This document shows positions 1 to 8,349 of a stretch of 64,000 nt of DNA, piece after piece. The notes below the pieces were generated by a model. It had not been told where the DNA came from. It searched no databases and saw nothing but the letters and a program-made list of their open reading frames with translations. How positions within the stretch are numbered: the first letter of the stretch is position 1; each line of letters starts with the position of its first letter. The stretch lies in the NCBI RefSeq assembly GCF_028713515.1, contig NZ_JAQTOD010000004.1:1-64000 (forward strand), read 5' to 3'. The translations under genes and the position numbers were made by a program. This stretch comes from Sulfurimonas sp. Lineage in GTDB: Bacteria; Campylobacterota; Campylobacteria; Campylobacterales; Sulfurimonadaceae.

Positions 1-40
1 TCTGCTCGGCACTGTAAACCTGACCTTTTTTTCGACTCAT
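1..40 (-). CDS. IS3-family transposase OrfA, first 13 codons
   Basis: The minus strand reads ATG at 40-38 followed by the peptide MSRKKGQVYSAEQ and then leaves the window. This start is typical of the small helix-turn-helix OrfA of one IS3-family group, which binds the element ends and forms the OrfAB transposase by frameshifting. A good ribosome binding site (GGAGA) lies at 50-46. Only the N-terminus is present, so the subgroup and intactness cannot be judged. Confidence 0.65.
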   Translation of the reverse strand, partial: MSRKKGQVYSAEQ

Positions 41-122
41 ATTTATCTCCATATATTTCATGCTTATTTTAACTTTTTAGGAAATAAACTTTGATGAAAT
101 TGTGTCTTAGATTTTCAGGCCA
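1..122 (-). mobile_element. End of an IS3-family insertion sequence (partial)
   Basis: The minus strand starts a transposase gene at 40 and runs off the window. The 5' terminus of the element is placed at 122 because the minus strand there begins TGGCCTGAAAATC, a plausible IS3-type TG end, and because from 123 the plus strand becomes readable as the interior of an ATPase gene. The other end, the inverted-repeat partner and the target duplication lie outside the window, so the boundary is an inference good to a few bases. Confidence 0.6.
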
Positions 123-942
123 TTATAATATTGCAAATGAATTACGAAATTCTGGGAAAAAAGTTGCTATTATTCATTGTGCACAAGTAAATCAAGGCAT
201 AATAAAATTACGAAGTATTTATGGCTGGTATATTATAACTATTCGTGATTATAGTCCAGCTAATATTTCTTTTGCTGATATACTTATTTTTGACGAATCG
301 CAGAGAATAGGCATTAGCCAATTAGTAAATATAATCACTAATGAGAAAAAATTTATAATTTTTTCTCATGATGCTAACCAAAAATTAAATAATAAAAGCA
401 AAGCAGAAGATGTTGTAAAGTATATTGAAGGGACTACAGTAGCTAATAATAATTACAAGTTGAAGAATAAAATCAGACATAATAAAAACCTTGCTTCATT
501 TGTACAAAAGTTTTATGATTTAAATAAAATAGAATCTGATAATTTATCAAAAAAAGCTTATGATGACATTTCGTTTTATTTTATAAATGAAATTGGGGAT
601 GCGAAGAAATATATAGAATATCTAAAAAGTTTAGGTTGGGAGCATATTTACTTGACGCCAAGTAGAGTTAATTCAGAACCATTAGACTTAGTACGGTTTT
701 CTTCTAGTAATAGTTCACATCAAGCGATTGGACAAGAATACGATAATGTAGTAGTAACCATCAATGAACATTTTTATTACACGGGTACATTAAAACTAAG
801 TTATAGAGCTAGCTATTATTATAATCCTTTAGAAACACTATTCCAAGCTATAACACGCACCAGAAAGAAGCTTACCTTAGTGATTATTGATAATGAAGCA
901 GTTTATAAAAAATGTATTCGAATAGTAAATGGTGAAGGATAG
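123..942 (+). pseudogene. 5'-truncated DUF2075-type SF1-like ATPase/helicase
   Basis: The reading frame is open from 88 to the TAG at 940-942, but it begins inside the IS end. The protein has a Walker B-like block (LIFDESQRI, about residues 66-74 counted from the TTG at 91), a motif resembling helicase motif V (HQAIGQEYDNVVVT) and a motif VI-like QAITRTRKKL near the end, the arrangement seen in DUF2075 ATPases. The Walker A segment that should come before the NIANELRNSGKK stretch is missing; the IS seems to have replaced it. A TTG at 91 and an ATG at 94 could give a product, but it could not bind nucleotide normally. Read as a disrupted gene. Its stop codon lies inside the 3' part of the tRNA-like gene on the other strand. 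Confidence 0.6.
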
Positions 943-1027
943 AGGAGTCGAACCTCTTCCAAGACCTTCTTCAAAAGTCCAAAAACTTCTGATGGAGGAT
1001 CTTGCTCTACCAATAAGCTAATCCTTC
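930..1027 (-). tRNA. tRNA-like gene with enlarged anticodon arm
   Basis: On the minus strand a 7-bp acceptor stem pairs perfectly (GAAGGAT at 1027-1021 with ATCCTTC at 940-934), followed by discriminator A and an encoded CCA (932-930). A D-arm GCTT..GAGC with GGTA in its loop and a T-arm AGAGG-TTCGACT-CCTCT are present. The anticodon stem AGATC/GGTCT forms, but encloses about 31 nt in place of 7. Within them CAGAAGT and ACTTTTG can pair as an inner hairpin. Removing 24 nt would leave CTCCAAA, the usual tRNA-Trp(CCA) loop, but that is speculation and A73 is not the bacterial Trp discriminator. The gene overlaps the ends of both neighbours. It may be a tRNA with an intron-like insert, a decoy RNA or a relic. 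Confidence 0.55.
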
Positions 1028-1800
1028 AAAACTTGCTCAACAAGTTTAGCATCAAGAATATTATAATCTATTTTAAGTAACTGAGTAATTAAACATTCTT
1101 TCCTTTTAATATTGTTGGATAATTTAGCTAATTTAGCTTTGTAATTCTCTTTAATAGCCATAACCATTTGTTCATCAGATAGTTGGCAATGTTGATTAAT
1201 TGACTTTGCAAAATTTTTAATAGCTCTTGTAAATAAAATAAAATCGTCAAAAACTAAAGTAGTAATGTTATTAGGTGCTTTTAGAATTTTATAATCAGAA
1301 TTTTTTATTGTATCTGCAATCTTATTCTCATATTTAGTGATTTTTTTATCAGATGAGTGTACAAAAATATTTCTAACAAGTCTGTAGTGATTTATTATTG
1401 AATAGTCTAAAGTAGATTTTAACGATCCCTTATTTAATTTTCTTAAAATATAGTCTAATATTGTTTCTTCTTGCTGTTTACTTTTTTTATCACCAAGGTC
1501 TGGATGTTCTTCAATTAGCTCTTCTAAATATTTTTCAAATCGTTCGTATACATTAATTATGTGCAATATCATTACTCGACTTTCTAATTTCTTTATATCT
1601 ACATAATTAACTTTAATGACATGTTTTTCTGATAATTCGGTAATATTTTTTTGTATAGTTTCTTTTGATGTGCTTATATCTGGAGATACTGTGCTTATGA
1701 ATTCTCTAGTTGCTAATTCTATAGATTCAACAATAGCATCGATTTCTCCTAATGTTGTTTTCAAATTTTTATAACATTTAAATCTAAAATTATTTTCCAT
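1018..1800 (-). CDS. HEPN-domain protein, putative RNase, last gene of the defence operon
   Basis: This 260-residue all-alpha protein has no named family that I can assign with certainty. Residues 143-148 read RNIFVH, matching the R-x4-H signature of HEPN ribonuclease domains. It follows a helix (about 135-142, SIINHYRL) and comes after an earlier helical region with VYERFEKYLEELIEE (about 84-98), as in HEPN folds. HEPN proteins in defence loci usually cut tRNA or other RNA. The start at 1800 (MENNF) overlaps the hsdR end by 11 bases; an in-frame ATG at 1863 would overlap by 74 and is less likely. The 3' end overlaps the tRNA-like gene by 10 bases. A role as an RNase effector or toxin is inferred. 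Confidence 0.6.
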   Translation of the reverse strand: MENNFRFKCYKNLKTTLGEIDAIVESIELATREFISTVSPDISTSKETIQKNITELSEKHVIKVNYVDIKKLESRVMILHIINVYERFEKYLEELIEEHPDLGDKKSKQQEETILDYILRKLNKGSLKSTLDYSIINHYRLVRNIFVHSSDKKITKYENKIADTIKNSDYKILKAPNNITTLVFDDFILFTRAIKNFAKSINQHCQLSDEQMVMAIKENYKAKLAKLSNNIKRKECLITQLLKIDYNILDAKLVEQVLKD

Positions 1801-4800
1801 CTGTAAGTACCTTATACTTCTTGAAATTCTCAGCCTGCTCGAAAATCTCTCTATACACTTCATCTTTTGTAATCGGTGGATAACCGTGTTTAGCCAGCAA
1901 CATAATCAAATCAACTTTTAGCTCTGCTTTTATATCTTCTCTGACATTCCAATCTGTATATTTTGACTTGTCATCCACAACTACCTTGACCTCTTTAGCT
2001 AAGGCGATTAGTTTATCTTCGGGATACGCAAAATCATATTTATGCGCTATAGCTTTTAAAATGTCGTAAAAAGCTTTTTCTTCAAAGTCGATACCTAAAT
2101 CAGCAAATGACTCTTTTTCTTTTTGCAGAGCATGATAGAGGTCAATAATTTCATCAGTGAAGTCCTCTAGGACTCCACTGACAAGTACATCTTCTTCTTT
2201 TCGTTCATTGTATTTTTGAACTAATGCAGTAAATTGTTTTGAAAAATCAATAGCTTTGACTTTGTTAACCTTTTTAAAATCTTCTAATGCTTTTGCCAAA
2301 AGTTGTTGTAGAAGCTTTATCTTCGTATTGGGCAGTTTGATTTTCTCTATCTTGTTGATATAGTCTTCGTCGAATATATCTATCTTTGAGTCGTTCTCAC
2401 TTCCAAGTTTAAATATCTCTTCGACACCGTCACTTTTTAGAGCTTCTGTGATCATTTGAGACACTTTTGCATTCATTTGTGCCGTATCAGGTGCATCACC
2501 ACGGGTTAGTTTAATAACAATAGAGCGAACTGCCAAGTAAAAATGGATGTGATTTTTTTCTGATTCACTGAATACTTCACTGCCACAACAGATATTGTAA
2601 GCAGATTTAAGTCTTTTTACAATATAGATAAATCTACTCTCTAGCTCTTTAGTAAGTTGCACATATTCACTGGCAAGATTTAAGCACTTTAACTGCTCTG
2701 TCGGACTCCCGTTGAAGTAAAGGTGCGTGTCAAATTTATGAAATAGTTTAGAAAGTAAATCTAGTTGATCCTTGACAACGACTATGGAAGCATTTATATC
2801 TTCAAAATTTTGGCTATCTATTTTTGAAAACTGTTTGAGAGCTTTGTTCATAGCGGTTTTTATACCTATGTAGTCAACAACCAATCCTTTGTCTTTACCT
2901 GCATATTTTCTATTGACTCTTGAGATTGTTTGGATGAGATTATGCTCTTGTATAGGTTTGTCTATATAGATGGTATCTAAAAATGGTACATCAAAACCAG
3001 TAAGCCACATATCAACGACTATAGCGATTTTAAAGTTTGATTTTTCATTTTTAAATTGTGTATCGAGTGTTTTTCTATACTCTTTTGTTCCTAGCAATTC
3101 ATAAAGCTCTTTACTATCATCCTTATTTCGAGTCATAATCATTTTTAGCTTTTCAAGAGGCAGTATCTCTTGTTTCTCTTTATCTGTAAGTTCTATTTCT
3201 TCATCACATACTCTTTGTTCGCCCCACTGTGGTCTTAATGCGATAAGCTCAGTATAGAATGCATACGCTATTGGTCTGCTACTAGAAACAAATATAGCTT
3301 TCCCTTTGAGTGTAGCTCCCTCTCGTACTCTTTTTTCATAATGCTCTACGAAGTCTTTCGCTACAGCTTTTATCCTATCTGGATCACCAAGTATGGCGTT
3401 CATATTTGCCATCACTTTTTTACTATCCTCTATTTGATACTCATTAGTTCCAGCACTTGCACATTCTTCATAATACTCTTCAATTTCATGCAGTTTTGAG
3501 TTATCAAGTAAGACTTTCGCAGCTCTTCCTTCATAGACTATACGTACAGTAATCTCATCTCTTACGGATTCTGTCATGGTGTAGCTGTCTATCACATCTC
3601 CAAACACGTCTAAAGTCGCATCAATCGGAGTACCTGTAAATCCTACAAAAGTTGCATTTGGTAAGGAATCATGCAAGTATTTTGCAAAACCGTATGTTTT
3701 TTTAACGCCATCTTTTGTCATTTTTATTTTTTGATCTAAGTTAATCTGGCTTCTATGTGCCTCATCAGAGATTACAATGATATTCGTTCTCTCACTGAGT
3801 AGTTCTAAATCTTCTGTAAATTTATGGATAGTAGTGAGAAAGACTCCACCACTCTCTCGACCACTTAATCTTTGTCTTAAATCTTCACGACTTTCTACGC
3901 TGACAATTCCATCATCACCTATAAATCCCTTTGCATTACCGAACTGTTGGCTTAATTGTGAATCTAAATCTGTTCTATCTGTAATGAGTATAATTGTAGG
4001 ACTCGAAAAATGGATACTTTTCATCAGCATTCTCGTCAAGTAGAGCATAGTGAAGCTCTTACCGCACCCTGTGGCACCAAAATATGTACCACCTTTACCG
4101 TCACCTTGTGGTTTTTGATGCAGTTTTATATTTTCGTAAAGTTTTCTTGCGGCATAGTATTGAGGATAACGGCAAACTATCTTTTCCTCTTTTTTTGACT
4201 TATCGGGCATATAGATAAAGTTGTGGATGATATCTACGAGTCGCTCTTTATTAAACATTCCTTGAATCATTGAGTGCATTGAAGCTATACCATCTACATC
4301 TACTTCATCGCCAGTAATTTTTCTCCAAGCATAGAAGAACTCATACGGTGCAAAGAATGAACCCGCCTTATTGTTTACTCCATCACTTATGATACAAAGA
4401 GCATTATATTTAAATAGCTCAGGTATATCTCTTCTGTATCTTGTTGTAAGTTGTACATAGGCATCATGGATGGTAGCTTCTTCTCTAATGGCACTTTTAA
4501 ACTCAAATACGACCAATGGCAACCCGTTTATATACAGTATGCCATCAGGTATTCGTTTTTCATAGCCAACTATTTCAAGCTGATTCACTATTTTAAAAGT
4601 GTTGTTTTGTACATCTTCATAGTTTATGAACTGTATATGGATGTCTTTTTGATTTGCATCTTCTCTTTTAAAGATAAAACCATCAGCTACTAGCTTCATA
4701 ATGGATTTGTTTGTATCGTATAAGTCGCTTGATGGATATGACTCTAGTTTTCTAATGATCTGATTGATTTCACTCTCTGTGATGTATTCAGGCTTATATC

Positions 4801-4948
4801 TATCTGCTAGATATTTTCTTAGATCATTTACTAAAAGCACTTCGCCGTCAGCTCTTGCTATCTCTTTGCCATACTCGTAGCCAATACCTTGCTCACCAAG
4901 AAGTTCTATAAATGCCAGTTCGAGTTTTTCTTCTGTGAATTTATTCAT
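1790..4948 (-). CDS. hsdR: Type I restriction enzyme R subunit (HsdR)
   Basis: At 1052 residues this has the usual HsdR length. The R subunit cleaves DNA after ATP-driven translocation when the HsdM2HsdS complex meets unmethylated sites. Visible in order: an N-terminal PD-(D/E)xK nuclease core (NGLPLVVFEFKSA, about 143-155), Walker A GATGCGKS (about 290), the helicase DEAH-type box SDEAHRS (about 393), FTGTPI (about 437), and a second RecA-like domain with DMWLTGFDVP and QTISRVNR. A long helical C-terminus would bind the MTase. All motifs look intact. It sits seven genes after hsdS, separated by other defence genes. Its start overlaps the fic stop by 4 bases (ATGA). Confidence 0.96.
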   Translation of the reverse strand: MNKFTEEKLELAFIELLGEQGIGYEYGKEIARADGEVLLVNDLRKYLADRYKPEYITESEINQIIRKLESYPSSDLYDTNKSIMKLVADGFIFKREDANQKDIHIQFINYEDVQNNTFKIVNQLEIVGYEKRIPDGILYINGLPLVVFEFKSAIREEATIHDAYVQLTTRYRRDIPELFKYNALCIISDGVNNKAGSFFAPYEFFYAWRKITGDEVDVDGIASMHSMIQGMFNKERLVDIIHNFIYMPDKSKKEEKIVCRYPQYYAARKLYENIKLHQKPQGDGKGGTYFGATGCGKSFTMLYLTRMLMKSIHFSSPTIILITDRTDLDSQLSQQFGNAKGFIGDDGIVSVESREDLRQRLSGRESGGVFLTTIHKFTEDLELLSERTNIIVISDEAHRSQINLDQKIKMTKDGVKKTYGFAKYLHDSLPNATFVGFTGTPIDATLDVFGDVIDSYTMTESVRDEITVRIVYEGRAAKVLLDNSKLHEIEEYYEECASAGTNEYQIEDSKKVMANMNAILGDPDRIKAVAKDFVEHYEKRVREGATLKGKAIFVSSSRPIAYAFYTELIALRPQWGEQRVCDEEIELTDKEKQEILPLEKLKMIMTRNKDDSKELYELLGTKEYRKTLDTQFKNEKSNFKIAIVVDMWLTGFDVPFLDTIYIDKPIQEHNLIQTISRVNRKYAGKDKGLVVDYIGIKTAMNKALKQFSKIDSQNFEDINASIVVVKDQLDLLSKLFHKFDTHLYFNGSPTEQLKCLNLASEYVQLTKELESRFIYIVKRLKSAYNICCGSEVFSESEKNHIHFYLAVRSIVIKLTRGDAPDTAQMNAKVSQMITEALKSDGVEEIFKLGSENDSKIDIFDEDYINKIEKIKLPNTKIKLLQQLLAKALEDFKKVNKVKAIDFSKQFTALVQKYNERKEEDVLVSGVLEDFTDEIIDLYHALQKEKESFADLGIDFEEKAFYDILKAIAHKYDFAYPEDKLIALAKEVKVVVDDKSKYTDWNVREDIKAELKVDLIMLLAKHGYPPITKDEVYREIFEQAENFKKYKVLTDGK

Positions 4949-5895
4949 TGTTTTACTTCCCAGTATCCTGATTTTAAGCTTCCAACTCTATTGAGAATTC
5001 CTTCATCTTTGAGCTTTTTGATAACTTTTTTTACACCTGATTCACTCATGGCAAGTATTTCCATCAGCTCTTTTATCGTTATTTTGTTCTTTTCTTGCAT
5101 CAAAGAGAGTATCTTTTGGTCACTTTTATAGTTACTTTTTTGGTCACTTTTTAAAGTGTTTTGAATGGCTTTTAATATCATCTCTAACATAAACTCTATA
5201 AATGGGGTACTTTCTCCATTTTGAGTCGAGCTTTCGATAGCATTGTAATACTCTTCTTGATTATCTCTTACAATACTTTCAGTAGGCAAGAGTGAGAAGA
5301 TAGGATTTAATCGGTTTAGAATGACCGTCTGCCACAGTCTGCCGATTCTCCCATTTCCATCTGAAAATGGGTGTATAAACTCAAATTCATAGTGAAATAT
5401 GCACGATTTTAAAAGAAGATGCTCATTGCTCATCTGTAACCATGAAAAGAGTTGTTGCATTAACTCGCTTACCATGCTAGGCTGTGGTGCTATATGTTCA
5501 CCCACTTGTACGTTTACACCTCTAAAACTTCCTGCCGATGTGAGAATATCGCCCATTAATATTTTATGAGCGAGCAGAAGATCGTCTAAGCTGTCGTACA
5601 TGTAAGCATCTAGTTTTTCATAGGCTTTTATAGCTCCCTCTACCTCTGCCAGCTCTTTAACCGTACCCAACACCTTTTTACCATCAAGTATAGCGGTGAT
5701 CTTCTCTTCACCGATAAAATTCCCCTCTATCTCCAAAGTACCAGCTAATGTTTTAATACGGTTCTTTTTTCTTAACATAGGGTTTACTTTTGTAAACTCG
5801 GTGAACTGGAGTTTTGTGAGCTCTTCGCTAATTTGCGTTGAAAGTTTGAGGATTTTTGAAGTGATCGTATATGGAGGTATATTTAATTTATTCAT
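4945..5895 (-). CDS. Fic family protein with C-terminal winged helix
   Basis: The 316-residue protein carries the Fic core HPFSDGNGRIGR (about residues 176-187), with catalytic His and the anion-binding GNGR. Fic enzymes usually transfer AMP from ATP to protein hydroxyls. A T-x3-E-G pattern (TLEIEGN, about 53-59) fits the N-terminal inhibitory helix of class II Fic proteins, where the Glu blocks productive ATP binding. The last about 60 residues (from LSLMQEKNKITIKELMEIL) look like a winged helix-turn-helix, so it may bind DNA or regulate the operon. It overlaps the ABC ATPase stop by 8 bases and hsdR by 4. Fic genes inside type I RM operons are common, with unclear purpose. Confidence 0.9.
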   Translation of the reverse strand: MNKLNIPPYTITSKILKLSTQISEELTKLQFTEFTKVNPMLRKKNRIKTLAGTLEIEGNFIGEEKITAILDGKKVLGTVKELAEVEGAIKAYEKLDAYMYDSLDDLLLAHKILMGDILTSAGSFRGVNVQVGEHIAPQPSMVSELMQQLFSWLQMSNEHLLLKSCIFHYEFEFIHPFSDGNGRIGRLWQTVILNRLNPIFSLLPTESIVRDNQEEYYNAIESSTQNGESTPFIEFMLEMILKAIQNTLKSDQKSNYKSDQKILSLMQEKNKITIKELMEILAMSESGVKKVIKKLKDEGILNRVGSLKSGYWEVKQ

Positions 5896-7876
5896 TTATA
5901 AAACCTCTTGTCCTCCATCTTCTATTACTAACTAAACTTTCAAAATCAGTATTATTATCAAGAGTCAAATGGTCAGCATGATCAGTAACTATAACTTGAA
6001 GTTCAATACCTGTTTCTTCAAATGTTGTTTTGCAAAAAGAAACTAATTGATTAAATAAATTAGTAACAGCTCTTAAATCTTCATCTTTTGTCCCTGTTCC
6101 TTTTTTTGCTTCAATATCATCAATATTGAATTCTATATTCTCATCTTTTATAGAAGTTGGGAAATAAACTTGGCTTGGTTGATCTAGAAATAAAATAGCT
6201 GGAATTAAAGATTTATCGCCTAAAGAACAAAAGAATTTATGTAAAGCCAAAAATAAAGTCACATGACTATATAACCAATTCGCACCACTTCCCATAGAAC
6301 GAAGATAAATTTTTTCTCCACTTTCTCTTTCATGCCATAAATCAAAACTTTCTAATGAAAATTTCAAATTAATAGGTTTGTATGTTTCTTCAAAATCAAA
6401 TTTTTCACCAATTTTTTTCATTTCAGTATTGATATACTTTTCTGCATTTAATAATTTTTTAGTAACAGCAAATTTCTCTTTTAAATCTTTTTGATAGTCT
6501 TGTATTTTTTTCTTTGAAATATTAATTTGTTCTTCAAGACTGGAACTATCTCTACCTACCAAATTTTCAAGTAGATTTTCAATTTTAAGCTTAACTTTTA
6601 AGCCTTGTTCTTCTAAACTTTTATTTCTTTCTAATCCACTTGTAATGTCTTCTAATTTATTAATTTTTTGATAAATACTTCTAATTTCATTATCTAAGCT
6701 ACTAATTTGTTCTTCAATCTCTTTTTTATCACTTTCAAATGAATCAAGTAAATAATTAGATTTTGAAAGTTCACCATTAAGCCAATGAATAGCACTTTCT
6801 AAATGATTTGCTTGAATTAAAATTTTTTCATTATGTGTATGACAAAAAGGGCATTCTGATACTTTAACTTTTTCTTCACTTTCATTTGTCAAATTTTCTA
6901 CATCATGAAAATGTTTATTTGCGTACTCTATTGAAGATGAAATATCGTTAAGTTTATTTTGCAAAATCCTTTTTTTTGAATAAAGCTCATTTTTTTTATT
7001 TCTTAATACTTGTAAGTCTTTTAAACTTTGCTCAGATTCATAATTAGTCAAAATCTCTTTTTTTTCAAGTTTTTGTAAGGTATTTGCAGGATTTATGAGT
7101 ATTTGCATTATACTTTCATCTGTTAATTTATTACCAGTAATTGCATAATACTCATCCAATAAATCATTTAATTTATGAGTATTAAATTCATTTTGCTGAA
7201 TTAATGCTTTTTGTTGATTTTCTAAACTCTTAAAATTTCTTTGTTCATCCGCCAAACTTTGCTTAATAGTGTAGTATTCTTGTTTTACGAAACTAGCAAA
7301 AATTTTAAATTGGTCAATTGTTTGTTCTCTTTTTTCTTTTTCATCAAACCTATAAAATAAAGAGTGTTTATTAGCTACTAAATTTTGATGTTGTAACAAA
7401 AAAGGTATCATATTTCTAATTGATGGGCGACCTTTTTTAGCATTATTTTTTCTATAATTTCTATCTTCTAAATCTTCATCCGTATCCGTTATATCTAACC
7501 CTAAGTAATGACCTAAATCCACATTAAAATCTTGTGTAAAATAGCTTTCTTCAAAATATTCTTTTTTTAGATTTTCAATATTTGGCGATTCAGATTCAAA
7601 TTTTAAGAATTTTTTTGATAAATTTGGACTTCTACCAATAGTTATAAAAGAGTCTTTAATAGCTAAAACCATAAAATATACATCTGCACTATCTGTAATA
7701 ATGCCTGATGGTATTGTAAACTCACTGCTACCAAAACAATAATCAAATAGTTCAATCATTGCACTTTTCCCAGTAGATGATTTACCTGTAATTACATTAA
7801 CGCCCGTGTTAAATTCAACATAATGTATTTTGTTTGATTTATCCACAACACCTAGATATTTTACATGACTTTTCAT
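5888..7876 (-). CDS. DUF3732 Rad50/SMC-like ATPase of an ABC-3C-type system
   Basis: This 662-residue protein has Walker A GKSSTGKSA near residue 32, long coiled coils (about 195-330 and 365-500) flanking a Rad50-type zinc hook CPFC near residue 343, an ABC signature-like SMGSGANWL (about 537), and the Walker B region PAILFLDQPSQVYFP (about 570) that is characteristic of DUF3732. Such ATPases are the motor of three-component ABC (ABC-3C) conflict systems, thought to sense DNA or invasion states and switch on a fused or partner effector. It overlaps the middle component by 4 bases (ATGA) and fic by 8. By eye this block is richer in A and T than hsdM or hsdR. Confidence 0.88.
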   Translation of the reverse strand: MKSHVKYLGVVDKSNKIHYVEFNTGVNVITGKSSTGKSAMIELFDYCFGSSEFTIPSGIITDSADVYFMVLAIKDSFITIGRSPNLSKKFLKFESESPNIENLKKEYFEESYFTQDFNVDLGHYLGLDITDTDEDLEDRNYRKNNAKKGRPSIRNMIPFLLQHQNLVANKHSLFYRFDEKEKREQTIDQFKIFASFVKQEYYTIKQSLADEQRNFKSLENQQKALIQQNEFNTHKLNDLLDEYYAITGNKLTDESIMQILINPANTLQKLEKKEILTNYESEQSLKDLQVLRNKKNELYSKKRILQNKLNDISSSIEYANKHFHDVENLTNESEEKVKVSECPFCHTHNEKILIQANHLESAIHWLNGELSKSNYLLDSFESDKKEIEEQISSLDNEIRSIYQKINKLEDITSGLERNKSLEEQGLKVKLKIENLLENLVGRDSSSLEEQINISKKKIQDYQKDLKEKFAVTKKLLNAEKYINTEMKKIGEKFDFEETYKPINLKFSLESFDLWHERESGEKIYLRSMGSGANWLYSHVTLFLALHKFFCSLGDKSLIPAILFLDQPSQVYFPTSIKDENIEFNIDDIEAKKGTGTKDEDLRAVTNLFNQLVSFCKTTFEETGIELQVIVTDHADHLTLDNNTDFESLVSNRRWRTRGFINE

Positions 7877-8349
7877 AGCTCTTTCACTCCTAATAATCTG
7901 TATATTGCAACAACATCCAAATCTCTGAAAATTTTATGTAAATTTGAAGAGGCTTTAAATGACTGATTCAAATTTTCCACCTTATTCTCCACTTTTTTTA
8001 AAAATTCAATCGATAAATCTTCATTAACTCTAATCCATTGATTGTCAATAGCATGTTGAATACATTGATTCGTTATCTCTTTATAATTTTTAATTCTATC
8101 TGGTAAACCAAAAACATTTTCTCTTTTTGATTTGTCCTTACTATCCATAAAAGTATGAATGTTACTTGTTGTTCTAACAGTTTGAAGTGTTTGTTTGCTT
8201 CGCTCATTTAATACTATAGGCAAAATAAGATAAGCTAATAAAATATTTTTTGGCTTTTCTCCAAGTTTTTCATAAAATGCCACAATTAATGGAGTAAAAA
8301 CAAAAGGATTATTATGTATTTTAGAAACATTATCAATAAATTTATTCAT
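7873..8349 (-). CDS. ABC-3C middle component-like protein
   Basis: A small, mostly helical protein of 158 residues between an effector-like gene and the DUF3732 ATPase. The opening (FIDNVSKIHNNPFVFTPLI) and its size and position match middle components (MC) of ABC three-component systems, believed to couple the ATPase to the effector. I choose the ATG at 8349 because AAAGG lies 9 bases before it; the TTG at 8358 and ATG at 8355 are too close to that site. It lies within the last codons of the upstream gene, so translation is probably coupled. No catalytic motif is visible. Confidence 0.75.
   Translation of the reverse strand: MNKFIDNVSKIHNNPFVFTPLIVAFYEKLGEKPKNILLAYLILPIVLNERSKQTLQTVRTTSNIHTFMDSKDKSKRENVFGLPDRIKNYKEITNQCIQHAIDNQWIRVNEDLSIEFLKKVENKVENLNQSFKASSNLHKIFRDLDVVAIYRLLGVKEL

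Noticed and set aside
1018-1863. Longer start of the HEPN gene at 1863
   Set aside because: It would overlap hsdR by 74 bases; the ATG at 1800 overlaps by 11 and begins where the helical domain starts.
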